A stretch of 64,000 nucleotides of DNA from positions 30,130,754 through 30,194,753 of the forward strand of contig CM060124.1 of NCBI GenBank assembly GCA_030522415.1. The letters run 5' to 3'. Positions 32,352-44,879 of the stretch are shown here, piece by piece. The position numbers and the translations under genes are program-made. The stretch is from Channallabes apus. Taxonomy: Eukaryota > Chordata > Actinopteri > Siluriformes > Clariidae. Position 1 is the first letter of the stretch. Each line of letters starts with the position of its first letter. The notes under the pieces were generated by a model that worked only from the letters and a program-made list of their open reading frames with translations, did not search any database and had not been told where the DNA came from.

Positions 32352-32899
32352 GGGGGCTGTTCCAGAAAGCAGGTTATGTGACATACCCGGATAAGTTTGA
32401 GGGTAAGTTAGTGGATAACCTCAACTTTCGGTTCCAAAAACGGAGGTAACTTTCTGGGTATGTATGTAACCATAGCAACTTACTCTCTGAAGATAACCTG
32501 CTCCGTAGCAGGTTATATGTTCCAGGGTAAGTTTGTTTCAGAAGGTTATTCAGCATGGCGCCGCCCTTTTAATTAGGATCCTGTGGACGTGGAGGCACAA
32601 ATTATACAAGGTTTTTTTCGCCGGGAGAGTTATAAGATTTATAAGAGAGTTATAAGTATTGATTATTTTTTAATTTCCTAATGATTATTTGAAAGAGCGT
32701 TATTAGTTTTCAATGGAATTAAATTTTTTAACACATCTCTTGAAACCGCATATTGCAAATGTCACAAACGGCGGGTCTGCGCTTAGAAAACATTCCGTGT
32801 ATATCACTTAATTTTTTTTAGGGCATTTTTTGTACAATGTGGGGCATGTGATGCAGAGCATGTGGTAAAGGCAACTGTATGTCTGGCACTTAAACACTT

Positions 32900-33815
32900 C
32901 TTACACACATGTGTACAGCAGGTCCCTGGCCATAAACCTCTGCATGTTATTAAAGGAATTCCACAGAGTGGCAGGTTTTGTCCTTTGTAGTAAAATTGCT
33001 GACGCATATTTATGTGTCATATATGTAGTCATACTATTTATATACATGTATTCATCCTGCATACACACACTTGATCCTTCCATATATGACTTTCTATTTC
33101 ATGGTTTTCAAATGTAATTGGGTGCGTTGATGGCACCTACATTCCTAAAAAAGCTCCTTCAATAAATGAGGGAGACGATTTTAATAGGAAATCTATTCAT
33201 AGTATCAGTGTACAGGTAACAACTTAATTTTGTGTCCTTAATTTTTTGCCTTATTAAACTCATTACTTTTTTCCACATTTGTGATTCAACTCACATCATT
33301 ACTAATGATAAGACAAAATGGCCAGGATCTGTGTCCTCATTATGCCAGACATTTCAGCAGGGTATGTTTTTCTTCATACAATGTTTTTTTTTCTTTTTAC
33401 TATATTTGTATTGTACACTTGAATCATTACAGGACAGTACAGTAGTTACTTGCTGGGGGACAAGGGATACCCTTGTCTGCCCTATTTAATGCCACCCTAC
33501 CCTGAACCTGATCCTGGACCATAGACACGCTATAACCTGACTCACAGTCGAACACGGGCCAAGGTGGAGATGACCATAGGGATCCTCAAGTCTAGGTTTC
33601 AGTGTAGCTCAGTGTGGGCTCCGGGTCAGTCCAGAGAGGGCATGTGACATCATAATGGCTTGTGTTGTGCTTCACAACATTGCCACTATAAGAGGAGAGA
33701 GCCACCCTCCTTATATTGAAGAAGATGCCCAGAGGAACCTCTACAGATTTTTGCACACAACAGAGATGGAAGACTTTTGGGAGACAGGATTTGTCAAAAT
33801 TACTTTTATTAAATA
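32900..33815 (+). pseudogene. PIF/Harbinger transposase remnant (HARBI1-like)
   Basis: Conserved blocks appear in order. GCVDGTYIPKKAPS starts at 33120, with the first catalytic Asp at 33129-33131, and continues NEGDDFNRKSIHSISVQV. Then TKWPGSVSSL, LLGDKGYPCLPYLM (second Asp) and HSRTRAKVEMTIGILKSRFQ (catalytic Glu) follow, and last ACVVLHNIAT. This is the order of the Harbinger DDE nuclease. Frame breaks lie near 33220-33290, 33360-33440 and at a TAG near 33520. It would cut the element together with the Myb-like partner. Confidence 0.85.
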
Positions 33816-35220
33816 GTTTGCACTGGTCTGCTGTACAGTTCATGTCTTTTTTTCCTGAAAAACAATGAAAGTAAAATGAAATAAAATGTGTTTTTTTATG
33901 ACATTGCTTTATATACACAACACTTTTAACACGCAACAGATTAATATACGCACAAGTTCTCACCTTAAGGCGATGCTCCAGTAATTACATTTCTAGTGTT
34001 GCTTTTTTAATGGATAGCCTTTTCTCTTCCATTTGAAGCTGTATAAGGTCCATGTCCATGTCACTTTTTCTTATTTGTTTTTGAAGATGGACCTTATACA
34101 GCTCCTGGCAACTACAGTAGGAAGGAAACTAGGAACTATTATTCAAAAATAATTAAATAAATTCTGAGATTCTGTCAGAAAATAAAATGTAAATATGGAC
34201 GACTGCACACAAATTCTTACACCGCTTAGATCGTGCATTGAGGTTGAAGGACCTTCATGCGTGAAGAAATCCCCAGGTATGTACAGTACTGTGAAAGAAC
34301 AATGACAGTTTGTTACTCTAATGTAAAAAGGGGGCGCTGCATTATAATGGTATGCATCCCACCTCGGTGGATCTACCAGCATTGTCCACTTCTGTCACAG
34401 CAGATGTGTCTCTTCATCTTCATCCTTCAGTGAAAATATGCAAGTATACGTTATCTGACAAAAAAAGAAAAAAAAAATACCTAAAAGCAACTAAAGGTAC
34501 CTGACAACAAAACACTTGCGACTGTGACAGACTGTGTTCTTTCTGTAGCGTCCAATAATATAATCCCTTTATCTAATCAACCCAGTATCTATAAGAAAAT
34601 ACAACCCAGCATAAAATTCTCAATATTATCAAAGAAAAAACCACTAATGCAAGTAAGATCACAATAGCCTATACATCATGGGCAGTTAAATACAGTAAGC
34701 ATGCATAAAAACATAAAGCATGTTCAAAAGCCTTTAAGTGTCAGAGATAGTATTTTATTAAGTCGTATAATGAAAACAAACCATAGTGGTAAACTTACAT
34801 TTCACCATGTTAGTGTCACTGGTGGCCCTTTATTAAGGGACAGAGCCAAGGCTCCTCAGATGGGGTGAGGGGGGGGGGGGTGCTGGGCCCCCGCCAGTTA
34901 AACAGGCTTCAGCCTTCTTTCTATTAGCTACAGGACAGAAAGAATATACTAAACCGTGTTTAATAAATAGTTCAGTGATCGTGTAATAAGATATTACCTT
35001 TTTGCAGAACGTTTTTGTGTTTCATTTTCTGCCTCCAGAAGGATTAAACCTTATTAAATAAGAAACCATACATTCCTAGTCAGTATACACTGGTATTTTA
35101 ACCTAAAGAAATGAATGGCAGGAAAAGTAAATGCTTTCATTTAACAGTCAAAAGGACGCGGACGGGGTGTTTAATTATTTTGCATTATCATAAAAAGGGA
35201 GGCGATGTCAAATTTCTAAT

Positions 35221-35295
35221 TTAATACACTCGCGCATTTACTCTGTCCGTTATTTTTTGCCAAGTCAATTCTCTTTCTTTATCCGGTGCAGCCAT
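35221..35295 (-). pseudogene. Myb/SANT-like Harbinger accessory protein, N-terminal remnant
   Basis: The ATG at 35293-35295 opens 24 codons reading ERELTWQKITDRVNA before a stop at 35221. W-x2-I-x3-VNA is the pattern of the first Myb helices in Harbinger accessory proteins, which bind the element ends. Further minus-strand coding for the charged C-terminal coiled part (MEEKRLSI-like, MDLIQLQ) can be seen near 34010-34060. The middle is lost. Confidence 0.6.
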
Positions 35296-35610
35296 ATTGC
35301 TTTTTTTTTTTATTATGATTGGCTTAAATTCCTCATATGCACGCATTAAAACCTCTGTGAAGTATGCCGTTCACTTTTTTTCACTTTGATTTTCCATTTT
35401 GACTCGTGAAATCCGCAATCCATTGAAAATGTCTTTATGAATGCACCGTGCACGCGCACTAACTCTGGGTAACCATTAGAGCGGATTAAACTTAATCTTA
35501 TCAGGTGTTTTGGAACCGACATACGCTCGGTATGCGGGTTTGGGGTTAATCAACCCAGAGGTTAAGATTAACCAAATGGTAAATTAACCAAGCTTTCTGG
35601 AACACCCCCC

Positions 35611-36559
35611 TGGGCTTGTACATAATACACTAAACATTGCACCCTGCATTCATAACAGAATGTCTGTACCGGACCCAGAGTCTGCAGGATTAGGCCGGAT
35701 TAGGAAGTTGTAGCTGGACAGAAATGATGGGCAAGCATGAACAAGCACTGACCACGCTGTTCACAGAAATACAGGAGATTTTGCTATAAATTATCCAATT
35801 GATACCTACCTTCCCTGAACAAACTCATGAGTTGACTTGTGGCTCACTGGAATTAGCCACACTAAGTGCAATTGTAGAGTCACTCAAGGCTACCTTCCAT
35901 CATCCACATATGCCAGGTGGTGTGACCTCCTCCCTAGCTTGTCCTCAGGCGTTCACCTGGAATCCAGTGTGCAGAGAGAACGGCTCAACCAGGAACTGGA
36001 GCACTCCCTTAGATGCCTGGCATCCTCCACCCTCTAGTCCTGACATATTTTGTGGATAGTTTTTCTGCATTTGCTGAACTGTCCAGCAGTAGTTATTGTT
36101 ATTTATATGTTGTCACCACCTCTATGTTAACTTCCTCAGTGGTGACAGGTAGTAGTGTGGACCCAGTCTTACAAAATTACCACCTCCTTGATCTTAGAGG
36201 TGTTTAGCTGAAGGTGATTTGACCAAACTGTTTATATATACAGGAGTTGGAAAATGAAACTGAAATGTCTGTGTGTGAAGGCGAGAGGAGGAGGGGCAAG
36301 TGTAATGGGACACAATGTCCAATGACATGAATGACATAACGTAATCAGTGCAGGCTGACACAGAGAGAGAGAAAAAATGGATCTTTAACCCCTCTAATGA
36401 GACTTTATTTTGCTTTACAACGCGCACACACACATATAAGCAATACACAGTACTGTATGTACTGTATAATAAACATTACACACGCGCTGTACACACACGC
36501 ATACAACCACTAAATAAAAGATGCTTTACACGCACACACGGTAAACGTTCCAGTCAGAT
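35611..36559. other. unassigned DNA with a possible retroelement gag trace
   Basis: The frame at 35799-36059 is unrecognised. The sequence at 36240-36560 is likely intronic DNA of the broken IFI44-like copy. No intact gene was found. Confidence 0.35.
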
Positions 36560-36767
36560 TATGTCATCACAATTTTTCTTTTCAATCCCATATCTTAACG
36601 ATTTCATTCTCAGTCCTTATATCATCAGCAGTTCTCTATATTCACATAACGTAGGCTGATCTTTATTTCCTCACATAAATGAGTGCAGTGTTACTGTGAT
36701 CATCCCATTAAATGCCATCTACCCAGTAATGAACTACTCTGAATTCATCACCCAAGATTCAAATTAA
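36560..36767 (+). pseudogene. IFI44-like last-exon remnant
   Basis: The sequence matches intron 7 and exon 8 of the gene at 46041-51976 (compare 51690-51900). The codons at 36690-36764 read VTVIIPLNAIYPVMNYSEF and differ from the gene at few positions. The premature TAA at 36765-36767 then ends the frame, and the C-terminal 30 or so residues are missing. Directly after it lies a transposon-like end (GGTGCGTTTCCCAAAAGC). Exons 4-7 of this copy were not found, so it is dead. Confidence 0.85.
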
Positions 36768-36775
36768 TCGACCTG

Positions 36776-37240
36776 GGGTGCGTTTCCCAAAAGCATCGTT
36801 AGCCAACTATGGTCAAAAGTTCCGTCGTTACCAACATAGTTCAACAACTCGGTGTTTCCCGAAACCATAGTTCAAACGAACATCCGCAAACAGCGTCGCA
36901 AACTTACGTGGTTGGAACTACAGCCTTCGACCTGTGGTTAGAAGCAGAGTTCCTCACCGCGGCTGGGTGTGTTCTATTCACAGTTAACGACCCTACACCC
37001 TATTAGTTTCTAAAAAAAATTCCCAACCACTTTGAGCGATTTGGAAAACTTAATGTTTTGGTGCTCAGATATTAGGTTATTAATTTTTCGGTTATTTTGA
37101 TTACAAATTCACTTTAAACGATATAACAGCGGTACCATCGCAATTATTCTCCCTTCGAAGTGCCCTACAGAAGCATTATTTATGCCGGTTGGAACACAGC
37201 CTTGGTTTCGTTTGTGCGAAGAAAAGGTGAGTTTTTAAGT
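36776..37240. mobile_element. possible non-autonomous DNA transposon
   Basis: It starts GGGGTGCGTTTCCCAAAAGC and has a second related block GGTGTTTCCCGAAACCATAG inside. Ends of this type are frequent in fish DNA transposons, but the family and the right end were not resolved. Confidence 0.4.
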
Positions 37241-37599
37241 GAGTATCTTTAAACAGACTCAAAGAGAAATGTCTCATAACAATATTTGTAGTAGTATGTT
37301 AGAGGTTTTCACTTATGATGAATGTTATCTGTACTGTTTACATATTCAACATATACAGTGCACAAAGTGTTAAGCACTAAGAAATTGTAAAATTTATACA
37401 CTACCATAGTGTAAGCCTATTTAAAATATTACTCAATATATATTCAATGAATGTACCCAAATAAAGGTGGAAATACATAAAACCTAAAGAAACATGAGGA
37501 CATGCAGGATGAAATTAAAAGCTTAGGGATGCACTGTATTTAACAGGTTGTGGACATCAGCTGGCAGTGTGGGCATCTCCCACAACCCTAGCAAAGTCA

Positions 37600-37980
37600 G
37601 GAGAGGTGTCCTATTTTGCCAGATAAGGTGGTCTGAAGATGACAGAGGACTCCACTGTTGAAAGCAAATCATAAAAAACAAGACAGGAATCTTCCAAAAA
37701 AGCATTTTGACAAACCACAAAGGTTCTTGGAGAATGTCCTTTGGACAGATGTAACAAGACTGGGGCTTTTGGCAAGTCACATCAGCTCTATGTTCACAGA
37801 TGCAAAAATTAAGCATACAAAGGAAAGAGCACTGTACCTACTGTAAAACATTGAGGAGGCTCAGTTATATTATGGGGATGCTTTGCTACATCTGGCCCAG
37901 GGCGTCTTGAATCTGTGCAGGGTACAATTAAATCTCAAGACTATCAAAGTATTCTTGGGTGGCATTCTTGGTCTCAGTTT
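37600..37980 (+). pseudogene. Tc1-like transposase remnant
   Basis: The frame at 37658 reads ENVLWTDVTRLGLLASH, which matches the WTDE block of Tc1. After frame changes GGSVILWGCFATSGPGRLES (near 37850-37910) is seen. Catalytic Asp-Glu neighbours are altered (WTDV). Only the middle third of the enzyme remains. Confidence 0.65.
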
Positions 37981-38079
37981 TGTGCAAGCCAGTTTTATTT
38001 TAATTTACTTTGTTTTTTTTTAACCACAATTCAAAAGCAATGACTTATTTTCATTAATTAATTTTCAGTAACTCCTGTG

Positions 38080-38360
38080 CTTCCAGTGATCCAGACCTCA
38101 TCTGCCCTCTGCACCTACTGACTCGTCCCTATGCTGAACTGGTCTTCATGTCAATTTAAATAATTTCTGTCATATTGAATTTTCACCTGCACAACACACA
38201 AGATGTTATATCATTTCTATCTGTTATCACCCAAATGAGGATGGGTTCCCTGTTGAGTCTGGTTCCTCTCAAGGTTTCTTCCTAATGCCATCTCAGGGAG
38301 TTTTTCCTTGCCACCGTCGCCGTCACCCTTGGCTTGCTCATCAGAGAAATTTCATTCATT
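38080..38360 (+). mobile_element. L2 3' UTR fragment
   Basis: It holds ATGAGGATGGGTTCCCTGTT, CCTCTCAAGGTTTCTTCCT and GTTTTTCCTTGCCACCG, the same blocks as the L2 3' UTR at 42940-43060. Confidence 0.85.
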
Positions 38361-39268
38361 CGTCTCATTATTATTATCTGTACATTTTTCTCACACATAC
38401 ACACTTCCAATTATTTTATTTTCTATAATTATTATTATTATATTATTTTTTTTTTTAGATTTAGTTAATCGTTAAAATGGCTTCTTTCTTGGCTAGCAGA
38501 CCTACAATAAAACTTCTTCTAGTTCATAGCTGACCTGTGTGCAGTTTTGAGAAGAAAAAAAAAAAGCTTTTTTAAATGAAGTATTGCAGAGTAATATTAA
38601 AAAAATGCATATTGAGCATGTCTTCTTAGTGTCACAAGGCTATTAAAAAGCCCAAGTGGCAAAATATTAAGTCACAAGGGTTTGGGTTATGTAAATCAGA
38701 AGTGTGAGTTTGCAAAAAGCTAAAAAACTCCCACGGTTTTGTCACAATAGATACATTGGCCTGCAGTTTGTTGTTATTTAAGTATGCAATTTAGCATTAA
38801 ACCTGTATTCACAGAATTTTAATAAACACATAGCAAACCTATGCTTTGAATATTATATTTCTTCTGATTTAGACAGCTAGTAGTGGCTTTAAATTAGAGC
38901 AAGCAAAAAGTGTTGTTTTGTTGCACAAAAATACTTTAATTATAAAGATGGTTAAAAATCATGAGAAACTTTAGACACAATACAAAAGCTTTAACTTTAC
39001 ACCATCATCAGCCTCTTCCTCTACCAGTTTTCCGAAGCTGATGGCGACACATTATCATAGTTTTGTGCATTGTTGGACTAAACATATCCCTGTGGTTCCA
39101 TAATAGTGTAATATGGTACAGAAATGCCAATTCAGAACATGAATATCTAAACAGCTTTCCATACAAAGTATGTCTATCTCACGAGTCTTGTAAACAAAAC
39201 TCACACATTTTTGGAGTGGTGTAACATTATATCTGTTTTATTTTAAATCGAAATTATTACCATAATTT
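38361..39268. other. no gene supported
   Basis: AT-rich DNA with short poly(A) and poly(T) runs. No long frame or recognised repeat. Confidence 0.35.
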
Positions 39269-39335
39269 AGGCATTTGGCGGACACTCTCATCCAGAGCGA
39301 CTTACAAAAGTGCTTCCGTCATTGGATAGAGCCTT
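39269..39335. repeat. fragment of a widespread fish repeat
   Basis: GCATTTGGCGGACACTCTCA followed by TCCAGAGCGACTTACAAAAG is a block found at the ends of many fish interspersed repeats. The parent family was not assigned. Confidence 0.5.
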
Positions 39336-40089
39336 ACATTGGATTTCTAGTTTAATAACTAATAAACACTGTTGGGAGATTTTTTTTCTTTTCTTTTTCA
39401 ACTGAAATATAAAAAAAAAACAACAGATAGGTCTTTAAATCGTCTTATATTGCCAGTGACTCAGCTTTACACAGAAAAAGAGAAGTATAGATTTGGAAGT
39501 GAAACAGATGGGTGCAATAGAAACTACTTATATCATTGTAACTATAGCTTTCTTAAGTATATAATATGGTGTTTGCACAACATCCAAATTACATTATGCC
39601 ATATTTCACAGAATATAAGCTATGACGTTGGGTGTTAAACATTGCTATCTGTGCTCTATTAATGCTGGGGTGACTGCAGTGGCAGTAACAGAGTATAAAC
39701 ATCCTTTTATTTTTAGCTTCCATCTTTTCCAAAAATCTATTTAGTTTACTCATGAAAACAGCTGCTGTTCAGTACAGTTTCACTACAACGATCATTTGAC
39801 AGAAATAAATTATACAATTGACTTGCCAGATTTTGATTTGAGTTAAATGTAAGAATAGTTAAAATGTTAAAGCTAAAAATATGGCTGATCATCTTTAATG
39901 TAATCAGTGATATTATTATTATTTCAGGTTGAAGCCCACATAGTGTCTGCCTTTCTGTACAGCAGAACTCTCTGTCTAACTTATTAATGCAAAGAAATGA
40001 CATTCTGTAAGGTTTAGTATCTTACGCCTTGTTTACACTAAGTTGTCCTTCTTTGGTGGTCAGACAGATACACATTTATATATTTTTTT
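39336..40089. other. no gene supported
   Basis: Short frames only (39372-39638, 39746-40003), not recognised. Confidence 0.35.
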
Positions 40090-40330
40090 GTTGTTGAACA
40101 TATAAACAGCTGGTGCATTAGTTAACCCAAAGGGAACCACAAGGTTCTTGTAATGACCAGCTGGGGTGTTGAAAGCAGTCTTTCACTTGTCCTCCTCTTT
40201 AATAAGTCCAACTTGGTGAAAATCTGGGTGTCCTACATCAGATGTTGAGGTCATTAAGGGGAAAGGGATTTGGGTTCTTGATAGTGATGTCAGTTAATCC
40301 TCTAAAGACGTTTTTGAATTTTTTTTTAAA
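40090..40330 (-). pseudogene. Gypsy reverse transcriptase fragment
   Basis: The minus strand reads LTDITIKNPNPFPLNDL, then after a frame break [14 protein letters not shown] in one frame or [20 protein letters not shown] in the other. The last is the conserved block before the catalytic YxDD of Ty3/Gypsy RT (compare KTAFxTPxGHYEYLVMPFGL). The fragment ends before the active site. It may belong to either LTR family in the window or to a third. Confidence 0.7.
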
Positions 40331-40744
40331 TTTTATAAATTTTTCCAGTCCATTGTAATTAGACTGGATCACTGCAACACACTCCCGGCAGGTGTGTCTC
40401 TGTGCACCAGTCGTCCACTGCACAATGCAGCTGCACAACCTGTTGGCAACCTTCACAGCTTGGGCTTGTTTGGCAGCCACAGATGACTGAGATGGTTTGT
40501 TTGGAATAGTTGCCAAGAGAAAGCCTTTTCTGTCTAAACTGAACATAGAAGCATGACTGAGGTTTGCAAAACTGCATGTGAACAAACCACAAGTATTATG
40601 AAACAATGTCCTTTAGACAGATGACATCATTTTACCTTAATGCCCAGCGCCATCATTGTGGAAAACACACATGACTGCAAAGTGCTTATTTTGCAGCTTC
40701 TATTTGACTGTGAACTCCTCTGTATACCAGAGTATTCTTTTTCA

Positions 40745-40985
40745 AATCAATTTAGTTTTATTTTATTTATATAGTGCTTTTAACAATGGTCATTGTCACA
40801 AAAACAGCTTTACAGAATCAAAATTAGGGAAATTAGTATGACAAATGTGAGAAAATATATATAAATCAAAATGATTTGTTTCTGATGAACAAACTGAGGT
40901 CAACAGTAGCAAGGAAAAAAGCCTGAGAAAGGAACCAGAATCAACAGGGAACCCATCCTCATTTGAGTGATAACGGACACCATCA
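40745..40985 (-). mobile_element. L2 3' end fragment
   Basis: On the minus strand it ends ATAAAATAAAACTAAATTGA after GCTATATAAAT-like sequence and carries AAAGCTG..TTTTTGTGACAATGA. The same block lies at 57690-57905 and 62523. Confidence 0.8.
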
Positions 40986-41149
40986 TACTGATCCTCATCT
41001 TTTCCATGATCACAGCAAATCTCCTGGCATTTATTATTAAATTATTGTTTAGCATTATGCTAACATACTAACAGACAAAGGTTCTGAAAAATGAAGTGCT
41101 CTTTTATTTTTCAATTTTAGAAAAAGTGAATAGGGATAAGAAAATGTTA

Positions 41150-43195
41150 TGGACTTTATAAAGTTGACACACACACACACACACACGCACCTTTATTATT
41201 ATCAGATTATTATTATTATCAGATCCTATTTGACCGATCGTTATCAGTATGTAGACTTAAATGGTGATTATTCTGCATGTTCTCTAGTGGAGTTTGGCGT
41301 TCCGCAGGGTTCAGTTTTAGGCCCACTGCTTTTTTCCCTTTACATGCTTCCTTTGGGCAACAAAATCCGTAAGCATGGTATTAGTTTTCATTGTTATGCT
41401 GACGACACACAGTTATATGTCTCAGCAAAACTTGAAGAGAAAAACCAGCTTAGTAAACTTGAGCAATGTGTGCAGGACATAAGAAATTGGATGCTAATTA
41501 TCTTCCTTCTGCTTAATCCGGATAAGACAGAAGTTCTAGTCATACTGTAGGACCGCATACAGCTAGGAGTAAAATCTTAGATCACACCGTAACTTTAGAT
41601 GGCCTTTCTGTTCCATCAAGTGCAACAGTAAAAGACCTCGGCGTGATTATAGATTCCAGCCTTTCATTTGAAGCTCATGTAGATAATATCACCAGGATAG
41701 CATTCTTTCACCTAAGAAAAATTGCCAAGATATTGGTGATGCAGAAAAACTAGTTCATGCTTTTATCACTTCTAGGTTGGACTATTGTAATGCCTTACTG
41801 TCTGATTGTTAGGTGCATAAACAAGCTTCAGCTAGTCCAGAATGCAGCAGCGAGAGTCCTCACTAGAACCAGAAGATATGAGCACATCACCCCTATCCTA
41901 TCTTCACTGCATTGGCTCCCCGTGAAATTTCGCATTGATTTTAAAATACTACTCTTGACATATAAGGCATTAAATGGTCTCGCGCCGCAGTATCTGAGCG
42001 AACTGCTAGTGTCTTACGATCTGCCACGACTACTTCGATCAAAGGATGCAGGCTGCTTATCAGTACCGCGTATTATGAAAACTACAGCTGGGGGCAGAGC
42101 TTTTTCTTACAAAGCCCCAAAATTATGGAATAGTGTTCGGGACTCAGACACAGTCTCAGTGTTTAAGTCTAGGCTAAAAACCTATTTATTTAGCCAAGCA
42201 TTTTTATAAATAGATTTGCCATAAGGTAAAGGAGCAGATCTGGGGGACTCATGGACGTAGAGTATTATGGTGAACTCGTATGTTTAGATGCTGTCTTCCT
42301 CAGTCTCATTTGATCACTCAGGTTTGTTGACGGTGAGGTGATTGTTTGCTTTACATCTCAGTTCCCCCTCATGTTTGTGTTTCCTTAGTTCTCCCTTTTA
42401 GTTATGATGTCATAGTTAGTCCTGTCGGAGTCCCTGCTTGCACTCTACAGTAAATATACATTCACATTATACATTATGTGACTGTGACCATACCTAACTG
42501 CCATCTCTCCTCCTCTTCTTTTTCTCCCCCTCTTTCTCTTTCCTCTCTCCCCCTGTCTCCCCCTTTCACTCTTTCTCTCTCTCTCTCTGTCGAGCTACAC
42601 ATTCCTGAGCTGCCAGTGATCCAGACTCCCTCTGCCCTCCGGACCTGTCTGATCCATCCTGGTGCCCCGCTTCTGGTTGGAGGTCTCACTGCATAGATGC
42701 CCCGTGTGTCTCTTTAGGATGCGTCTGGTGTCTGGGGATGATTCTCTCTACTTAGAAGACGGTTCTGGCCTCGACTGGTGTTGGCAGCTGTTTCTCTGAG
42801 GACTTGACAATTCGATAGTTCAGGACTGGAACTTTCAGTCTATCTGAGTCTCCAATAACTACCTGGACTCCATTTTAACATCAATTAACATCAACTATTA
42901 TAGCTGAACTGCCTGCCACCTAAGACACTGTACAAATGCAAATCATCTGTTTCACCCAGATGAGGATGGGTTCCCTGTTGAGTCTGGCTCCTCTCAAGGT
43001 TTCTTCCTATTACCATCTCAGGAAGTTTTTCCTTGCCACTGTCGCCCTCGGGCTTGCTCACCAGGGACTATCTGACCATTTTGATTCATACACATTCACA
43101 TTCCATACAAACTTAAATAATTCTTTTGATTGTGTAAAGCTGTTTTGAGACAATGTCAATTGTTAAAAGCGCTATACAAATAAAATTGAATTGAA
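41150..43195 (+). mobile_element. L2 LINE, 5'-truncated, with complete 3' UTR
   Basis: It begins within RT after a CA array (41168-41186). RT motifs are [29 protein letters not shown] and the catalytic [11 protein letters not shown] near 41393-41425. A frame change near 41550-41760 is followed by the C-terminal part (QLVQNAAARVLTRTRRYEH, FSYKAPKLWNSV). A 1-kb 3' UTR ends in ATACAAATAAAATTGAATTG at 43195. The copy cannot be active. Confidence 0.92.
41757..42209 (+). pseudogene. L2 protein C-terminal region
   Basis: This open frame of about 150 codons follows the RT thumb. It reads KLQLVQNAAARVLTRTRRYE, HITPILSSLHWLPV and LPRLLRSKDAGCLSVPR, ending FSQAFL. This C-terminal zone is conserved in L2 LINEs. 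It is out of frame with the RT part at 41173-41550. Confidence 0.85.
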
Positions 43196-43985
43196 TTATT
43201 ATTATTTTTTTAGGTTCTTGCCTTTTTCCTGGTGCACCATTGTGACTATTACTTTGAATCCTGATTGTTCCATCCGAGTGTAATAAAGCACAGTGTAATC
43301 CAGGGATTGAAACCTGTTTGATGGTTATTCATTTATTGAACTTGTGGGCTTGGGAGGTTGTTCTCATACACTATGTTGGAAGGACCATGCACCTCAGCAT
43401 CCCTGCCAATAACGCACCTGCTAACTAAACTTATAGGACACATACAGTAGCAGTTTTCAGGTCAGGTTGGAATACATGGAGTAATCATTAGGTAAGCTTA
43501 TAGACCACCATGCTGAGTTTTTCTTCATACCAACCACAGTTGTGGTTAAAGATTATGCAATTTCTACATTGTAGACAAGTAAGCATCTTCACCAGCTGGA
43601 CATTACTTCATGTACTCCTCATTACGATTTGTTAAGGTGATTCCCAGTCATTACCAATAAACCCTGTCTCTTGGTCTTCTACCCAAGTCTATACAGAGAG
43701 GTATTAAAGATTCCAACACATATGTTGTGAGATCCCATAACATACACCTTGGAACTGTTGTGGAAGATGGACATTGAGTTTATTTCTGAAAACTGCTATA
43801 ATGTGCAATACAACTAAGCTGGGGTTTTAGTGATCTGCTACACCTTCCCACATATCTGTAACAACGAGTGTGCATGGGCAAAGATTCACATGAGTTTGAA
43901 AGCAGAAGTAGAAATTAGCAGAAGTGGAAATGCTTTCGGTGCATGATGTAGACAAGGAACATTCTGTCATCCTGACATTAACCAT
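43196..43985. other. no gene supported
   Basis: No repeat was recognised except short L2-like flanks. The short minus-strand frame at 43827-44012 is not believed. Confidence 0.35.
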
Positions 43986-44620
43986 ACAGTGTCTTGCAAA
44001 ACTTTTCCACATTTTGTCACCTTACACCCACAAACATAAATGTATTTTGTTGGGATTTTATGTGATAGACCAACACAAAGTGGCCCATAAGAAGTTAGCA
44101 CATAAGTGGAAGGAAAATGATAAATGGTTTTCAAAATTATTTACAAATAAAAATCTGACATGTGTGTTCCGTGTTTGTATTCAGCCCAGAGTCAATACTT
44201 TGTAGAATCACCTTTCGGTTGCAATTACAGGTGCAGGTTTTTTTTGGTCTCCACCAACACATCTAGTAACAAGTAAAGTTGTTGATAATTTTTCTTTGCA
44301 AAATAGCACAAGTTCTGTCAGACTTGATTGAGGGTGTCTAAAACTTCTAAAACCTTCAGACCTCACCTGGCTCAGTGAAGGTCAGCGTTAATTATTCAAC
44401 AATAAGAAAGAGACTGGGCAAACATGGCATCTACAGTATAAAATAGTTCCAAGGTGAAAGCCACTGCTGGCCAAAAATAACACAAAGACTTATCTCAAAG
44501 GCTCAGCCAACAAACATCTCGTCCTACATATGGCATAAAACTAACACAGAATTTCATAAAAAGAACATTATACCAACAGTCAAACGTCATGGTAGTAGTG
44601 TGATAATAGTGAGCTTCAGG
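43986..44620 (+). pseudogene. Tc1-like element remnant with transposase trace
   Basis: The start ACAGTGTCTTGCAAAACTTT and the block TGTGATAGACCAACACAAAG are known from one end of a fish Tc1-like family. Transposase traces follow at 44370-44600. They read TIRKRLGKHG, a block like KPLLAKNNTKTYLKGSANKH and a KKNIIPTVKRHG-like block, each in a different frame. The rest is lost. Confidence 0.65.
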
Positions 44621-44879
44621 ATCTGGACAACAAGCCATGATTGTGATTGAAATTTGGTGTTCTAAATTGACCCTGGATTTTATTGCTATTATGCAAAGTA
44701 CAGACATGTCTGGAATGTATAGTGTGATGCTCTGGGCAATTATCTGCTGGGAAACCATCGGTCCTGCCACTCATGTGGATCTTATTTTGACACGTACCAC
44801 CTACATAAGCATTTCTGCCAAGGGATCATTGTTTAATCCTTTGTGACTGATCTTTAAGGATTGCGCTCTACTCCATCTT

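Larger units (their letters stand above)
32352..35610. mobile_element. PIF/Harbinger DNA transposon with two decayed genes
   Basis: The left end reads GGGGGCTGTTCCAGAAAGC and the right end is its near-perfect inverse (GCTTTCTGGAACACCCCCC). Inside are a plus-strand transposase remnant (32900-33815) and a minus-strand Myb-like gene remnant (34000-35295), the two-gene layout of Harbinger elements. Tandem motifs AGGTTA/TAACCT fill both ends. The expected 3-bp target duplication is not clear. A G-run lies at 34869-34879. Confidence 0.85.

Noticed and set aside
40365..40610. Possible LINE C-terminal trace (RLDHCNTLPAG on plus)
   Set aside because: One short block resembles LINE C-termini, but the flanks do not continue the match in any frame.
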